Positions 16,731-26,676 are shown, counted from the first letter of the stretch. The stretch is 64,000 bases of DNA from UBA6623 sp965217195 (GCA_965217195.1 CBDCHL010000005.1:868001-932000); one strand, 5' to 3'. The notes: generated by a model from the sequence alone, not told the origin. A program made the numbers and translations.

Positions 16731-16911
16731 TCCGCATTTCTCACCACCTGACGGCCGAAGCACGCGACAGGCCCGCCATTGCTTCGTTACGCTTGCTCGC
16801 CGTGCTCACTGTACTGTTCAAGTACACCTCCGCGCGCCAAGCGGCGCGTGCCTAGCACTGACAGGGCTCTCACGCACTTCGCCTCGCCAGGTGATGAGAA
16901 ATGCGGACTAG
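16727..16911. repeat. 185-bp element with 24-bp inverted ends (MITE-like)
   Basis: CTAGTCCGCATTTCTCACCA and four more bases at 16727-16750 match the reverse complement of 16888-16911 with one mismatch in 24. The interior has no coding sequence. Short length, clean inverted ends and a degraded neighbour gene fit a miniature transposable element or a solo pair of insertion sequence ends. No matching full-length element is in the window. Confidence 0.55.
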
Positions 16912-16949
16912 AAAGCCTCGCGACCCGATGCAGTGGCGACGTTACGCAA

Positions 16950-18338
16950 TCAGAAACTAACGTCCCACTGCGTGCGGTAACGCGTGTCCGACAGATCCGG
17001 CTTTCCGGTCTGATTCAGCCGCAGGCGCGAGACTTCGAAGGTGAGCTTGTTGGAGTGACCCTCGAAGAACCAGTTCACGGCAAACGCAAACTCGTGCAGC
17101 AGGTCGTTGGGTGCTGATGTATTGTGATCGACAAACGCGTAGCGAAAAGCCGTTTCAAGTTGCTTGGGAACGCGCGGCGCGAGGTGGTGGAAGAAGTAGC
17201 CGGCTTGAGCATAGCTACCCCGCAAATGTGTGGTTGCCAGGTTCTTATTGTCGATAATGCGCTTCCAGTGAAGCTCGTGCTGAAACGAGAATCCGCGGTA
17301 CTTTAGCGCCGTCTCTTCAAGATACTGGCGGATCGAGTACTGCCCCAACTCGCCCGGCTGGAACCCTTGCAGTTGCCCGCCGCCAGAGCCCGAGAATCGG
17401 GTATAGCGGCTGCGGTTGCTCAACGTCGCGAAGGAAAGGCTCGCGGCGGGCTGTTCGTGGTACTCGAGGTCGCTCTGCGAGAACTCCAGATCGCGCTTGA
17501 GAAAATTCCATTGGTAGCGGGCCATGAGCAACGGTCGCCCGGCGTTCTCGTCCCTTGAGCTGATACCGCGCCCGGTACCCGCGAAGATCCCTGCGTAGTA
17601 GCGGGAATCCCCCCGCGTGCCCTTCATGAGCCGTCCCGTGAGCATCGCACCCTTCTGGCGATCGACCGTGAACGTGCGATTGACTATCGAGCGCTCGGCA
17701 AACTGCTGCTTGCCCGACGAGTCGACGCGTTCACGGTTGTAGTTCGCCTTCCATTGCCCAAACTTGAACTGCAACCACTCCAGACGTCCGATCGTCAGAT
17801 CCGCGGTGAGCAAACGATTGTTGACCAAGTCGTGCTCGATGGAATATTGGATCCAGGGCCGGAAGACCGCGCCCTTCGCCTTAAACCGCGCTCGACGGAA
17901 ACCAAAGTCTCGTACCTCCTCTTTGTCGAAGCCTTCGGAGTTTCGGGGTGCGGCATCGAACGGGTAGGAGTATCTGAGCTGGCTGCGCCAATTGATTCTG
18001 GTCGTGTAGTTTCCGTCGCGTCCTTTAATCTCCAGCCCTTTGCGACTGTACTTAACTTGTTTTTCTTGAGTCTCTTCCGTGGCACCGAGTGCTGCGGGCT
18101 CTATGGGTCGTTCATCGCTTTCCTGGGTCTTTTTGTCAGCCCGCTCAATTGTCGACGTCGCCTTGTCAGAGGCGTTTGACTTGGGTGTTGCGCCCGACGC
18201 AAGTGTGCGAGTAGATGCAACCAGGACAACCCCGAACGCGAGGGCCATCGAGAGGAGCAATCGCCACGTTACCTGGTGCGACGACGATCCTGAGAGAGGC
18301 TCGATTCCCGGAGTACCCATGACTAGAGCTTCGGCCAC
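16950..18338 (-). CDS. phosphate-selective porin O/P-like outer membrane protein
   Basis: A 462-residue protein with an N-terminal hydrophobic segment (about 27-47), a low-complexity linker, and then a long beta-strand region from about residue 100 to the end. The sequence has OprO/OprP-family features: GLEIKGRDGNYTTRINWRSQ at the start of the barrel, RRARFKAKG, a DLTIGRLEWLQFKFGQWK strand-loop, and a C-terminal strand ending in Phe (TQWDVSF) suited to BAM-dependent insertion. Members are trimeric anion porins, several induced by phosphate limitation. The N-terminus is longer than usual, so the true start may be at a later codon near residue 30. No regulator site is visible. Confidence 0.75.
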   Translation of the reverse strand: MAEALVMGTPGIEPLSGSSSHQVTWRLLLSMALAFGVVLVASTRTLASGATPKSNASDKATSTIERADKKTQESDERPIEPAALGATEETQEKQVKYSRKGLEIKGRDGNYTTRINWRSQLRYSYPFDAAPRNSEGFDKEEVRDFGFRRARFKAKGAVFRPWIQYSIEHDLVNNRLLTADLTIGRLEWLQFKFGQWKANYNRERVDSSGKQQFAERSIVNRTFTVDRQKGAMLTGRLMKGTRGDSRYYAGIFAGTGRGISSRDENAGRPLLMARYQWNFLKRDLEFSQSDLEYHEQPAASLSFATLSNRSRYTRFSGSGGGQLQGFQPGELGQYSIRQYLEETALKYRGFSFQHELHWKRIIDNKNLATTHLRGSYAQAGYFFHHLAPRVPKQLETAFRYAFVDHNTSAPNDLLHEFAFAVNWFFEGHSNKLTFEVSRLRLNQTGKPDLSDTRYRTQWDVSF

Positions 18339-18675
18339 GATCTCACTGGGCTTGGTCTTGACGCGGGATGTTGGTGGGTAGAGCCGCTCGTAGCCCTTTT
18401 GCCGGCACCGTTGGGCAAGCCAGTCATAGTTTCAGACTAGCTCTCGCAAATGGCGATTGGGTTACAGAAGTGTGAAAATCCGGTTACAGACGGGTGACGG
18501 TTCGGTTAACAGACACCGGCAATGGAACTCGTGAACTGCGCATTTACACACTAGCCGACGTTTGGCGGTCCGCACTTTGGCGGGCACGGCGCCCGCACTC
18601 GCTCTGAGCCCATAGGCTGACTCCCAGCTTGTGTGAGCGTTCCGTGCGAGTTGACCGGGCGCATCGACCCGCGCC
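18339..18675. other. spacer upstream of the porin gene
   Basis: 337 bases between two minus-strand genes. It should hold the porin promoter, but I see no convincing -35/-10 pair or operator and no coding frame. Confidence 0.4.
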
Positions 18676-19899
18676 TTAGCTTTCGGGGGTTTTGAGAACG
18701 ACCGTTTTCTCCGCGCTGACCAAGTCGTAGACGTAGCCGCGCCATTCAATCTTCCGTGTGGTCGCGGAGCCCACGAAACTGACGAGCCACACCCAGGTGG
18801 CTATCGGGACCAGCCAGAAATACGCCCAACCATGGAGGTCGAACCAATGCTCTCGTTGGGGAAACATCAATCGCGCAACCGTCCCCCTTAGCGCTCCTTT
18901 CCCCATGCCGGGAACCATCGTTACAACGAGTGCTCCTAATCCAAGAGGCGTGTTCTCGGTTAACGCCATGACAACGCTCAAGACCATGGCTCCGCAGTAC
19001 ACGATGTGACTGACGAAGCCCGCCGCCCATAGGTGCGGCCGGTAGACCCGTGTGATGATGAGTTGGCGTCGCGCCCAGGCTAGAAATTCGTTGGCTGTGC
19101 AGGGGCCCGTAGTTCCAACCATCGCGCCGGGGACGAAACGAATGCCCCTGTCCACTGCGTTCATCGCGGCCGACAAGCGATAGTCATCACTCACGGCTCC
19201 CTCCCAGAACTTCGCGACATCCGCCTCGGCGAAGGTCGAACGTCGCAGCGCCGTCGCGCCGCCCCAAGCAAAGTTCTTGTCCTTCGTGCTCATGCTGCTT
19301 GCAATTGTCGAATCCCACGCGCTGCGCACCAGCGGCCAAAAGCCGCCTTCCTCGGGGAAATACCATCGGAAGCCGGTCGTTGCCCCAAGGTTTTCATCTT
19401 TGAGTGGAGCGACCAAATTGCGAAGCCAATCCTCCGCAACCTGCCCGTCCGAATCAGCGAAAGCGAAAACTTCGCTTTTCGGGCGTGCCTGCCTGACCGC
19501 GGCGAGGAGGTTGTGGACTTTTTCGCCCGTTCCCCCGGTTGGCTCGCCGGTGGTGACGAACCCAGCCTTTTCCCCGAGAATCGTCCGGGCCGTTCGAACC
19601 CCCGGGTCCTCAGGGTCCCGAGCCGTAACGATAAGCTCGTAATCCGGGTAATCCAGAGCGCCGAGCGAACCCAAATTGCGGGCCAGATCGTGATCGTGGC
19701 CGCGAACCGGAACGATCAGCGTGACCGGAGGAAGAAAAGGCTCGGCGGGTTCGAATTCAGCGTCCGCCTCGAGGTCGCGGTCGGGCTTCGGGGATAAGGA
19801 GTCCTCGACATACTCCAAAAAATCCCGGCCCTTACGCATCGAAAACAGAGCGGCAATGGTTGCCGGAACAACGAAAAACCAGAACCAGAAGCTGAGCAC
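18676..19899 (-). CDS. family 2/21-like membrane glycosyltransferase
   Basis: A 407-residue processive-type glycosyltransferase. It has an N-terminal TM helix (residues 2-20), a GT-A domain with TLIVPVRGHD, the metal-binding FADSDG motif near residue 150, a WGGATALRRS acceptor segment, SDDYRLSAAM, and the WARRQLIITRVYRP motif that replaces QxxRW. Two or three C-terminal TM helices follow (about 290-315, 320-335, 365-385). The pattern is that of ceramide glucosyltransferase/HpnI-like enzymes that sugar-modify lipids at the cytoplasmic membrane. No hopanoid or sphingolipid genes are nearby, so the lipid acceptor is open. Confidence 0.75.
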   Translation of the reverse strand: MLSFWFWFFVVPATIAALFSMRKGRDFLEYVEDSLSPKPDRDLEADAEFEPAEPFLPPVTLIVPVRGHDHDLARNLGSLGALDYPDYELIVTARDPEDPGVRTARTILGEKAGFVTTGEPTGGTGEKVHNLLAAVRQARPKSEVFAFADSDGQVAEDWLRNLVAPLKDENLGATTGFRWYFPEEGGFWPLVRSAWDSTIASSMSTKDKNFAWGGATALRRSTFAEADVAKFWEGAVSDDYRLSAAMNAVDRGIRFVPGAMVGTTGPCTANEFLAWARRQLIITRVYRPHLWAAGFVSHIVYCGAMVLSVVMALTENTPLGLGALVVTMVPGMGKGALRGTVARLMFPQREHWFDLHGWAYFWLVPIATWVWLVSFVGSATTRKIEWRGYVYDLVSAEKTVVLKTPES

Positions 19900-20152
19900 C
19901 GGTCGAGTCTATCACAAGACTCCGGAGGCTCAGGCACAGGAAGCTTAGCGACAGACGCCATCCCGCATGATCGATCGGCGCTACGCCGGCCCGGTTCTTG
20001 GTTACCATACTTCGCCGGTTTCCAGAGCTTCTGTCGAACCTCGGACCCCAGGCCGGGCTTGCTCGCGGACCTTGCCGGCTGCAATCCCCGATGTCGTGGC
20101 AATCCAGCCGGAATCCCTTACTCAAGGGCCTCGGCGGCCGGATCGTCGTAGG

Positions 20153-21694
20153 TTATTCACCGCCGTCGCCGCCGCCCCCCAGCAGTTGCACGATGTCGGT
20201 GTGACCGCGTTCGGCGGCGCGCATCGAAGCGGTCCAGCCGTCCTTGTCTTCAGCATCGACATCGGCCCCGCCGGCCTGCAACGCCCGAACGGTGTCTGTC
20301 TGCCCCTTGTCCGCGGCAAACATTAGAGGGGTCCAACCGGCGTTTTGTTTCGCATTGGAGTCAGCGCCTTCTTCCAACAAAACTTGAACTGTCGCCGTGT
20401 GACCGTTATACGCGGCACCCATCAGCGCTGTCCGACCATCTTCCATCTTCGCGTCCGCTTCCGCACCGCCCTTCAGAAGCACGCGCGCGACATCCGTGTT
20501 CCCTTGGTCGGTCGCAAACATCAGGATCGTTTGTCCACTTTTTGCGCGTGTGTTCACGTCAGCGCCCGCTTCCAGCAGCACCTTCGCTGCTTCGGGGTGG
20601 CTGTTAAATGCCGCGGCCGTGAGAGGAGTCCAGCCGATGCCCGTTTTGGCGTTCACGCCGGCGCCTTTGGCGAGCAAGCTCCGGACGATCTCCGCATGAC
20701 CGTCCGACGCGGCACCGATTAACGCCGTTGTCCCGTCGGTCGCCGCCGCATTTACCTGCGCACCACGCTTGAGCAGGGTGTCCACTACCTCGGCGTGACC
20801 GTTCTCGGCCGCCTCCATCAGAGCCGTGCGGGCGCCCCGACGAAACCTCGGATTCACGGCGGCGCCGTTATCCAACAGAACCTCCACAACGTCTGTGTGG
20901 CCGTTCATCGCCGCGGTGGCCAAGGCGGTTAGACCTCGGGCGGCTCTCATTTTCGTATCGGCTCCATGGTCCAGCAGGACCTTCGCAACCTCCGGACGAC
21001 CGCTGAAAGCCGCGGCCATTAATGCCGACCAACCGTCTTGTGCTCTCGCCTTCACGTCGGCCTCTGCCGCGATCAAGGTTGTCGCGATGTCCGCGTGGCC
21101 GCCATCGGCAGCCCGCATCAGGGCGGTCCACCCATTGTCGGCTTCCGCGTTCACTTCGGCGTCCTTGTCAAGGAACAGCTGCACCAGCCCGGCGTGGCCA
21201 TTTTCCGCGGCCGCCATTAACGCGGTGCGACCGTCGTCAGCCGTCGCGTTCACATCGGCATCTTGTTCCATTAGCGCGGTCACGACATCGGTATGACCGT
21301 TTTCCGCCGCCAACGTTAGCGCCGTCTTTCCGCCGAGACCCTTCGTGTTCGCGTCGGCGCCTTTGTCGAGCAACATCCGCACGACGCCGGCGTGGCCTTG
21401 GTCCGCCCCAAGCGTCAGAGCGCTCCACCCGTCGTCAGTTTCGGCAGTCAAGTCGGCGCCTTGCTCGAGCAAGGCTGTTACCACTTCGCTGTGACCGTTT
21501 GCCGCCGCGACCATCAAGGCCGTGCGGCCGTCTCTGGCCTTTGTGTTGACATTCGCGCCATCGGCGAGGGCGGCTGTTGCCGTCTCGACGCTGCCGGAGA
21601 TTGCCGCGTTGATCAACTCGTCGTTGGGGTTTCCACACCCTGCAAGCAGAATCAGCAGGGCCGATAAACCGGTGATGTTCCGTAATGCACGCAT
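20153..21694 (-). CDS. ankyrin-repeat lipoprotein (15 repeats)
   Basis: A 513-residue protein with a lipoprotein signal (LILLAGC, Cys20) and about 15 consecutive 33-residue ankyrin repeats filling the rest. The first (DELINAAISGSVETATAALA) and last (ERGHTDIVQLLGGG) act as caps. Most repeats keep TALMxAAxxGHxxVVxxLLxxGADVNAxxxDG. One repeat has a single-residue insertion (around the FRRGARTAL junction). A lipid-anchored periplasmic ankyrin stack would serve as a protein-binding scaffold; the partner is unknown. The high similarity between repeats suggests expansion by duplication. Confidence 0.88.
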   Translation of the reverse strand: MRALRNITGLSALLILLAGCGNPNDELINAAISGSVETATAALADGANVNTKARDGRTALMVAAANGHSEVVTALLEQGADLTAETDDGWSALTLGADQGHAGVVRMLLDKGADANTKGLGGKTALTLAAENGHTDVVTALMEQDADVNATADDGRTALMAAAENGHAGLVQLFLDKDAEVNAEADNGWTALMRAADGGHADIATTLIAAEADVKARAQDGWSALMAAAFSGRPEVAKVLLDHGADTKMRAARGLTALATAAMNGHTDVVEVLLDNGAAVNPRFRRGARTALMEAAENGHAEVVDTLLKRGAQVNAAATDGTTALIGAASDGHAEIVRSLLAKGAGVNAKTGIGWTPLTAAAFNSHPEAAKVLLEAGADVNTRAKSGQTILMFATDQGNTDVARVLLKGGAEADAKMEDGRTALMGAAYNGHTATVQVLLEEGADSNAKQNAGWTPLMFAADKGQTDTVRALQAGGADVDAEDKDGWTASMRAAERGHTDIVQLLGGGGDGGE

Positions 21695-22276
21695 AACTTC
21701 TCCTTCGATCCTATTCGCCTAAAGATTCCATGACATATCCAAGATCAGAAGCCCTCGGATCTTAACTGCGCCGGCAGCGGGTTCAGCCGGGCGACGATTC
21801 GGCACACAACTTCCTCACAGGGCGAGCGAGAGAACTGAATGCTCACCTTGAGACGCGCTTCAGACATCTTCCACCAACGGACCGCTACAGAAAGAAAATC
21901 AAGTATACAACCAGTCCGCCGATCACAACCCATCACAGCTCCAAGTGAGGTACTCCGAAGTTGCACGAAACGTTCCTTAGCGAAACCGCTACAGTTATCA
22001 GCGGTGACATTATACAGGATTCCAGTTGAGAAGAGATACCCCGTGGCGCGGGAATTCTTGTGAAGAAAATATGCCGGGCGAGAAGCCTGTCGAGGTTGCA
22101 GCTGGCCCTCGGATTACCGATCCGTGATGCACGCCTCTCTGCCTGCTCCACGGTGTGCTCGACTTTGGCGAGATGCTGCCGGCTGGGGGCGTAACCCGTG
22201 CCCGGAGGATAGCGACGACCGCCCGGGGGAACCGGTGGAGCCAGGTTGCTCTTGTACATCGAGTTTTCGTCGGTCT
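21695..22276. other. 582-base spacer without a recognisable gene
   Basis: Between the ankyrin gene start and the dnaE2 end I find only short frames with no family likeness and no clear hairpin or tRNA. It must hold the ankyrin gene promoter. Confidence 0.4.
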
Positions 22277-25200
22277 TCAATGGAAATCGTGGCTCGGGAT
22301 ATCTAGGGAGACATCCCCAAGTCGTTCAATCTTTCGGGCGCGGATGTGAATGACTCCGTCCTGCTTTTGGAGTTCCCCTTCGACGAATAGAAAAGGCTCG
22401 CCGGTAACGAGGATGCGCCAGTCTTGGAACTTGTCCGGTGTGACGACGACGTTCGAGACGCCGGTTTCATCTTCGAGGGTGAGGAAGACAAAGCCTTTGG
22501 CGGTTCCGGGACGCTGACGGGTGATGACGGCTCCCGCGACGCGCAGTCGACGACCGTTGGGCTGTGATTCAAGTGCAGCGGCGGGTACGACACCCAGTGC
22601 GTTCATGGGTTCGCGCAGATAGTGCATTGGGTGAGGGCCGGTGGTGAGCCCCGCTCCGCGGTAATCGGCGTCGAGGCGCTCGAAGGGGGTCATCGCGGTA
22701 AGAGGTGAGGGATCGGTGCCGTGACACCGAGATGCTGTGTCGGGGGCGGGAGGTGGACCGACAGGAGTATCGGTCCGTACTCTTGATGGACCGGCTAGAG
22801 AGCCGCTCTCTACCTTGCCGGGTGTTGGTTCGTTTTCCCATAGAGGGCCCTTGGGGCGTCGGGACTTCTCGATTTGCCACAACGCGGCGCGGCGGTCGAT
22901 ACCTTGCTCGAGGGAATTCAAGGCGCCGATTTCAGCGAGCACGTCGAGTTCGGGCTTGCGCAGTTTCACGCGGCGGACAAAATCATCAATCGAGGCAAAG
23001 GGTTTGCGGTTGCGCTCGGCGACGATGGCCTCGGCGGCGTCGGCGCGCAGGCTCGAGACGTACATTAATCCCAAGCGAACGGCCGGACCATTGCTCGGTT
23101 GCGTTGTTGCGGTGTTGAGCGGAATGTCGGTTGCCGGCGGGTCTTCCACGCAACACGCCACGTCAGACACTTGCACGTCGATTGGTCGCACTCGGATGCC
23201 GTGCCTCTGTGCATCCTTCACCAAAACCGCCGGGCTGTAAAACCCCATCGGTTGACAATTCAACAACGCCGTATAAAAAACCGCTGGATAGTGGGCCTTC
23301 AAATAGCAACTAGCGTAGGCCAGCAGGGCGAAACTTGCCGCGTGCGATTCCGGGAATCCGTAGAGCGCAAACGATGTGATCGAGCGCACGATCTGTTCCG
23401 CCGCTTCGCCGTGAATGTCGTTTGACGCCAACCCGCGCCGCAGCTTTTGCTCGATTTCATTCATACGCTCGCTCGAACGCTTGAAACCCATCGCCCGCCG
23501 TAACTCCTCGGCCTCCCCTCCGGTGAAATCCGCCGCCACCATCGCCAAGCGCAAGAGTTGCTCTTGAAACAACGGGACGCCGAGGGTGCGCTTCAAAATC
23601 GGCTCGAGCGACGGGTGCGGATACGTCACCGCTTCGCGTCCCAGCCGACGATTGATGTAGGGATGCACCATCTTGCCGACAATCGGACCGGGCCGAATGA
23701 TCGCCACTTCAACCACCAAATCGTAAAAGCACCTCGGCTTGAGACGAGGCAGCGTCGCCATCTGGGCGCGGCTTTCGATTTGAAACGTGCCGACCGTATC
23801 GGCCCGCTGGATCATTTCGTAGGTTTTCGGGTCGTCGGGCGGTAGATGCGCCAGATCGATCTCGCCGCCGCGCGAACGAATGATCTCGATCGACTCCTCG
23901 AGCGCGGCCATCATGCCAAGTCCCAACAAATCGACCTTGATAATGCCCAGGTCGGCGCAATCGTCCTTGTCCCACTGCACGACTACACGGCCGGGCATGC
24001 GGGCGTTTTCGAGTGGAACGACGGCATCGAGATCACCGCGGCAAATCACCATGCCCCCGGAGTGCTGCCCCAGATGCCGCGGCAGGTTCTGGATTTCCAA
24101 ACACAACCGAACCAAATGCCTCACGCGCGGATGTGCGGCGTCGAAGCCCGCTTCCCGAATCTGATTCCCTAGCTTGTCGGCGTCGTCGGTGTATTCGAAT
24201 GAATGAATGCACTTCGACAAGCGCGCGATCATTTCTTCGGGGAAGCCTAGCACCTTTCCGACCTCTCGAACGGCGCTCTTGCCTCGATAGGTAATAACAT
24301 TGGCCGTCATGCCCGCTCCCCGCGGGCCGTAGCGGTCGTAGACGTGTTGTAGAACCTTTTCACGCTGTTCGCCGCTGGGCAAATCGATGTCGATATCGGG
24401 CCACTCGCCGCGTTCCTCGGAAAGAAAGCGCTCAAAGAGCAAATCCATGCCGACCGGGTCAACGGCGGTGATGCCCAGGCTGTAGCAAACCGCGCTGTTA
24501 GCCGCTGAACCGCGCCCTTGCGCCAGGATTTTGTTCTCGCGGCAGAAGCGAATCATGTCCCAAACGATCAGAAAATAGCCGGGTAGGTTGAGTTTTTCGA
24601 TCACCCGCAGCTCATGCTCGATTTGCCGCCGAGCTTGCTCGTGATAGGGGCGATAGCGCTCACGCGCCCCTTGGTCGGCGACTTGGGCGAGATACGACAT
24701 CTCGCTTTCGCCGGGAGGAACCGGGAAGTGCGGAAACTCGTAACCGAGGTCCTGCAAAGTGAAATCGAGCCGCGAAGCCAGCTTCGCCGTATTACGAACA
24801 GCATCGGGGAGGTCGCGAAAGATGTGCTCCATCTCGCCAGGGCTTTTCAGGTAACGTTCGCCATGGGGCTCGAGCCGGCGTCCGGCTTGGTCGAGCACCG
24901 TTTTCTCGCGCAGGCAGGTCAGTACGTCATAGAGGGCGTGTCCGGAAGGCTTGGCATAGCGAACGCCGTTGGTGGCGAGCAGCGGCAATCGACGGCGTCG
25001 GGCGAAGTCGATCAGCGCTTGGTTGGCGTGTTCCTGCTCGCGCCGGAAATGGCGTTGGATCTCGACGTAGAGGTTTTCGCGGCCGAAGACGGCTTGGAGA
25101 CGGTCGGCATACCGCAAGTCGTCAAGCAGAGCGATCAGGCCGTCGGCATGTTCTTCGAGATCGTGCCGGAGCGCGCGGCCTTCGCCTTTGGGCGAACGCA

Positions 25201-25666
25201 AATGCATTTTTGTCAGCAGGCGGCAGAGGTTGCAGTACCCGCGGCGGTTTTCGATCAGCACGGTGAGACGCGGCGGTGGGCTTTCGTGAACCGTAAGCCG
25301 TGAGCCGTTGGCCCCGAGCGGTGAACCGTTAGTCGTACCGTTAGGCGCGGTATGGCGGGTTTGGTCGGGGCTTCGCGGTCGTTTGAGATGCTCTTCGGCG
25401 GGGTCGGGTCTTGGATCGGCCGAAGTACCTGTTGTCGGCGGATTGTCGAACTCTGTCGGATGGAGAGAAATTTCGCACCCAATCAGCGGGCGAATCCCGG
25501 CTTCGACGGCTGCTTTGTAAAACCTCGGCGCGCCGTAAACTCCGTCGCGGTCGCAGAGCGCCAAGGCCGGGTAACCCAGTCTCGCGGCACGAGCCACCAG
25601 ATCCTCGGGCTGCGAAGCCCCATCAAGAAAACTAAACCCGGAGGCGGTATGGAGTTCAATGTACAT
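22277..25666 (-). CDS. dnaE2: error-prone DNA polymerase III alpha subunit DnaE2 (ImuC)
   Basis: An approximately 1129-residue C-family polymerase. It opens with the PHP domain (YIELHTASGFSFLDGAS, then GYPALALCDRDGVYGA), followed by the palm with the catalytic Asp motif WPDIDIDLPSG, fingers with LGQHSGGMVICR and KVDLLGLGMM, and an OB-fold with FVFLTLEDETG. It lacks the C-terminal tau-binding region of replicative DnaE1, as expected of DnaE2, which bypasses lesions with ImuA and ImuB. I start at the ATG at 25666 (MYIELHT); six more codons are open upstream. It is longer than usual because of a Pro/Ser/Thr-rich insertion near residues 72-135 between CEISLHP and PRLTVLIENRRGY, and a second near residues 985-1025. 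Confidence 0.93.
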   Translation of the reverse strand: MYIELHTASGFSFLDGASQPEDLVARAARLGYPALALCDRDGVYGAPRFYKAAVEAGIRPLIGCEISLHPTEFDNPPTTGTSADPRPDPAEEHLKRPRSPDQTRHTAPNGTTNGSPLGANGSRLTVHESPPPRLTVLIENRRGYCNLCRLLTKMHLRSPKGEGRALRHDLEEHADGLIALLDDLRYADRLQAVFGRENLYVEIQRHFRREQEHANQALIDFARRRRLPLLATNGVRYAKPSGHALYDVLTCLREKTVLDQAGRRLEPHGERYLKSPGEMEHIFRDLPDAVRNTAKLASRLDFTLQDLGYEFPHFPVPPGESEMSYLAQVADQGARERYRPYHEQARRQIEHELRVIEKLNLPGYFLIVWDMIRFCRENKILAQGRGSAANSAVCYSLGITAVDPVGMDLLFERFLSEERGEWPDIDIDLPSGEQREKVLQHVYDRYGPRGAGMTANVITYRGKSAVREVGKVLGFPEEMIARLSKCIHSFEYTDDADKLGNQIREAGFDAAHPRVRHLVRLCLEIQNLPRHLGQHSGGMVICRGDLDAVVPLENARMPGRVVVQWDKDDCADLGIIKVDLLGLGMMAALEESIEIIRSRGGEIDLAHLPPDDPKTYEMIQRADTVGTFQIESRAQMATLPRLKPRCFYDLVVEVAIIRPGPIVGKMVHPYINRRLGREAVTYPHPSLEPILKRTLGVPLFQEQLLRLAMVAADFTGGEAEELRRAMGFKRSSERMNEIEQKLRRGLASNDIHGEAAEQIVRSITSFALYGFPESHAASFALLAYASCYLKAHYPAVFYTALLNCQPMGFYSPAVLVKDAQRHGIRVRPIDVQVSDVACCVEDPPATDIPLNTATTQPSNGPAVRLGLMYVSSLRADAAEAIVAERNRKPFASIDDFVRRVKLRKPELDVLAEIGALNSLEQGIDRRAALWQIEKSRRPKGPLWENEPTPGKVESGSLAGPSRVRTDTPVGPPPAPDTASRCHGTDPSPLTAMTPFERLDADYRGAGLTTGPHPMHYLREPMNALGVVPAAALESQPNGRRLRVAGAVITRQRPGTAKGFVFLTLEDETGVSNVVVTPDKFQDWRILVTGEPFLFVEGELQKQDGVIHIRARKIERLGDVSLDIPSHDFH

Positions 25667-25728
25667 GCTGATTCCGGCGAACAAGCTATAGTCTTGCCAT
25701 ATTTATATTTTTATGTAAAAATGTACAT

Positions 25729-25953
25729 ATGCGGACCACCGTTGATCTTCCCGACCCACTCTTTCGTCAAATGAAAGCTCATGCAGCGCTTCGCGGTATC
25801 AGCATCAAAAACTTCATCACTGCAGCCATCGAGTCTCAAATCACTGCACCCGAAAGCGGCGACGACTACTCGGTGAATCTCCCTTTGATCCGCTCCAAGA
25901 AGCCCGGCACACTTAATCTGACCAATGCCGAAATTGAGGATCTGCTTACCTGA
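25729..25953 (+). CDS. VapB-like antitoxin
   Basis: A 74-residue protein whose N-terminus MRTTVDLPDPLFRQMKAHAA has the ribbon-helix-helix form of RHH antitoxins, followed by a flexible tail (NLPLIRSKKPGTLNLTNAEIEDLL) that would wrap the toxin. It overlaps the toxin gene by 29 bases. The region just upstream is AT-rich (about 25695-25728) and is shared with the divergent dnaE2 start; RHH antitoxins typically repress their own promoter there. Confidence 0.82.
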   Translation: MRTTVDLPDPLFRQMKAHAALRGISIKNFITAAIESQITAPESGDDYSVNLPLIRSKKPGTLNLTNAEIEDLLT

Positions 25954-26368
25954 CATCAACATTTGGATCGCTCTCAGCTCCGACCGTCACGTTCACCATG
26001 TCGCTGCGAAGAGTTGGTTTTTCTCGATGCCGCCGCGCTCGGCCGCTTTTTGTCGCGTGACTCAGATGGGTTTCTTGCGGTTGATCAGCAACCCGAAAGT
26101 GATGGCCGGTGATGTGGTTACACAACGACAAGCTTGGACGATCTATGAAAAACTCCTTCGCGACCAGCGTGTATTCTTCTCGCCTGAACATTCCGAGCTT
26201 GAGCCGAGATGGAAACGTTATTCGCTTTCTTTGCTTTCCGGAATTCCTTCCTGGACCGACGCCTATCTAGCCGGTTTCGCGAAAGCTCGCTCTTGGCAAT
26301 TGGTTTCCTTCGATCGCGGCTTCAGGCGTTTGCAACCCGACGAAGTTCAAGTACTTCTGCTGGGTTAG
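25925..26368 (+). CDS. VapC-like PIN-domain toxin ribonuclease
   Basis: A 147-residue PIN domain. The acidic metal-binding residues are visible in LPDINIWIALS (first Asp), in CRVTQMGFLRLISNP (helix before the second acidic site), WTDAYLAGFA (third Asp) and LVSFDRGF (fourth Asp). VapC toxins cleave tRNA or rRNA when VapB is degraded. The overlap with the antitoxin frame and the shared direction support a classical TA pair. It sits as an island inside the imuA-imuB-dnaE2 cassette on the opposite strand. Confidence 0.85.
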   Translation: MPKLRICLPDINIWIALSSDRHVHHVAAKSWFFSMPPRSAAFCRVTQMGFLRLISNPKVMAGDVVTQRQAWTIYEKLLRDQRVFFSPEHSELEPRWKRYSLSLLSGIPSWTDAYLAGFAKARSWQLVSFDRGFRRLQPDEVQVLLLG

Positions 26369-26379
26369 GCCCTGGGGCA

Positions 26380-26676
26380 GCCTATGAAATCACGCATGGC
26401 TCTACACCGCGAGCGGCGGCAGGAAGGCCCCCGGCCCCATTTTCATGACGGTATTATGAATGCCGCGATTCATAGAGACGGCCTCCTCCCATCTTTAGAA
26501 TCCCCGGACAGGGGCTGAATCGAACGGTTGTTCCTACGCCCCGTCCGGGGCTTATCGTGTTTTCGGACGGGGACCCAGGGTTCCGCTTTGCTTCACCCTG
26601 GGCTACTTTCCGGCACCCCCTCCGGGGGGCTGCCCTGGGCGCAAGTCCAGGGCCGATATCAGCCGTGTAGCTCCTG
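26380..26676. repeat. dispersed repeat block between vapC and imuB
   Basis: This spacer is made of modules found elsewhere. GCCCCATTTTCATGACGGTA (26434 onward) is an inverted copy of the module near 33374 and 40744. CGAACGGTTGTTCCTACGCC (26521) recurs at 33547 and 40954. CCCAGGGTTCCG at 26575 begins a module related to those at 33773, 41213 and 52491. No coding frame is convincing. Confidence 0.75.

Noticed and set aside
20826..21549. Plus-strand frames opposite the ankyrin gene
   Set aside because: They only mirror the regular 99-base ankyrin repeats and have low-complexity translations.
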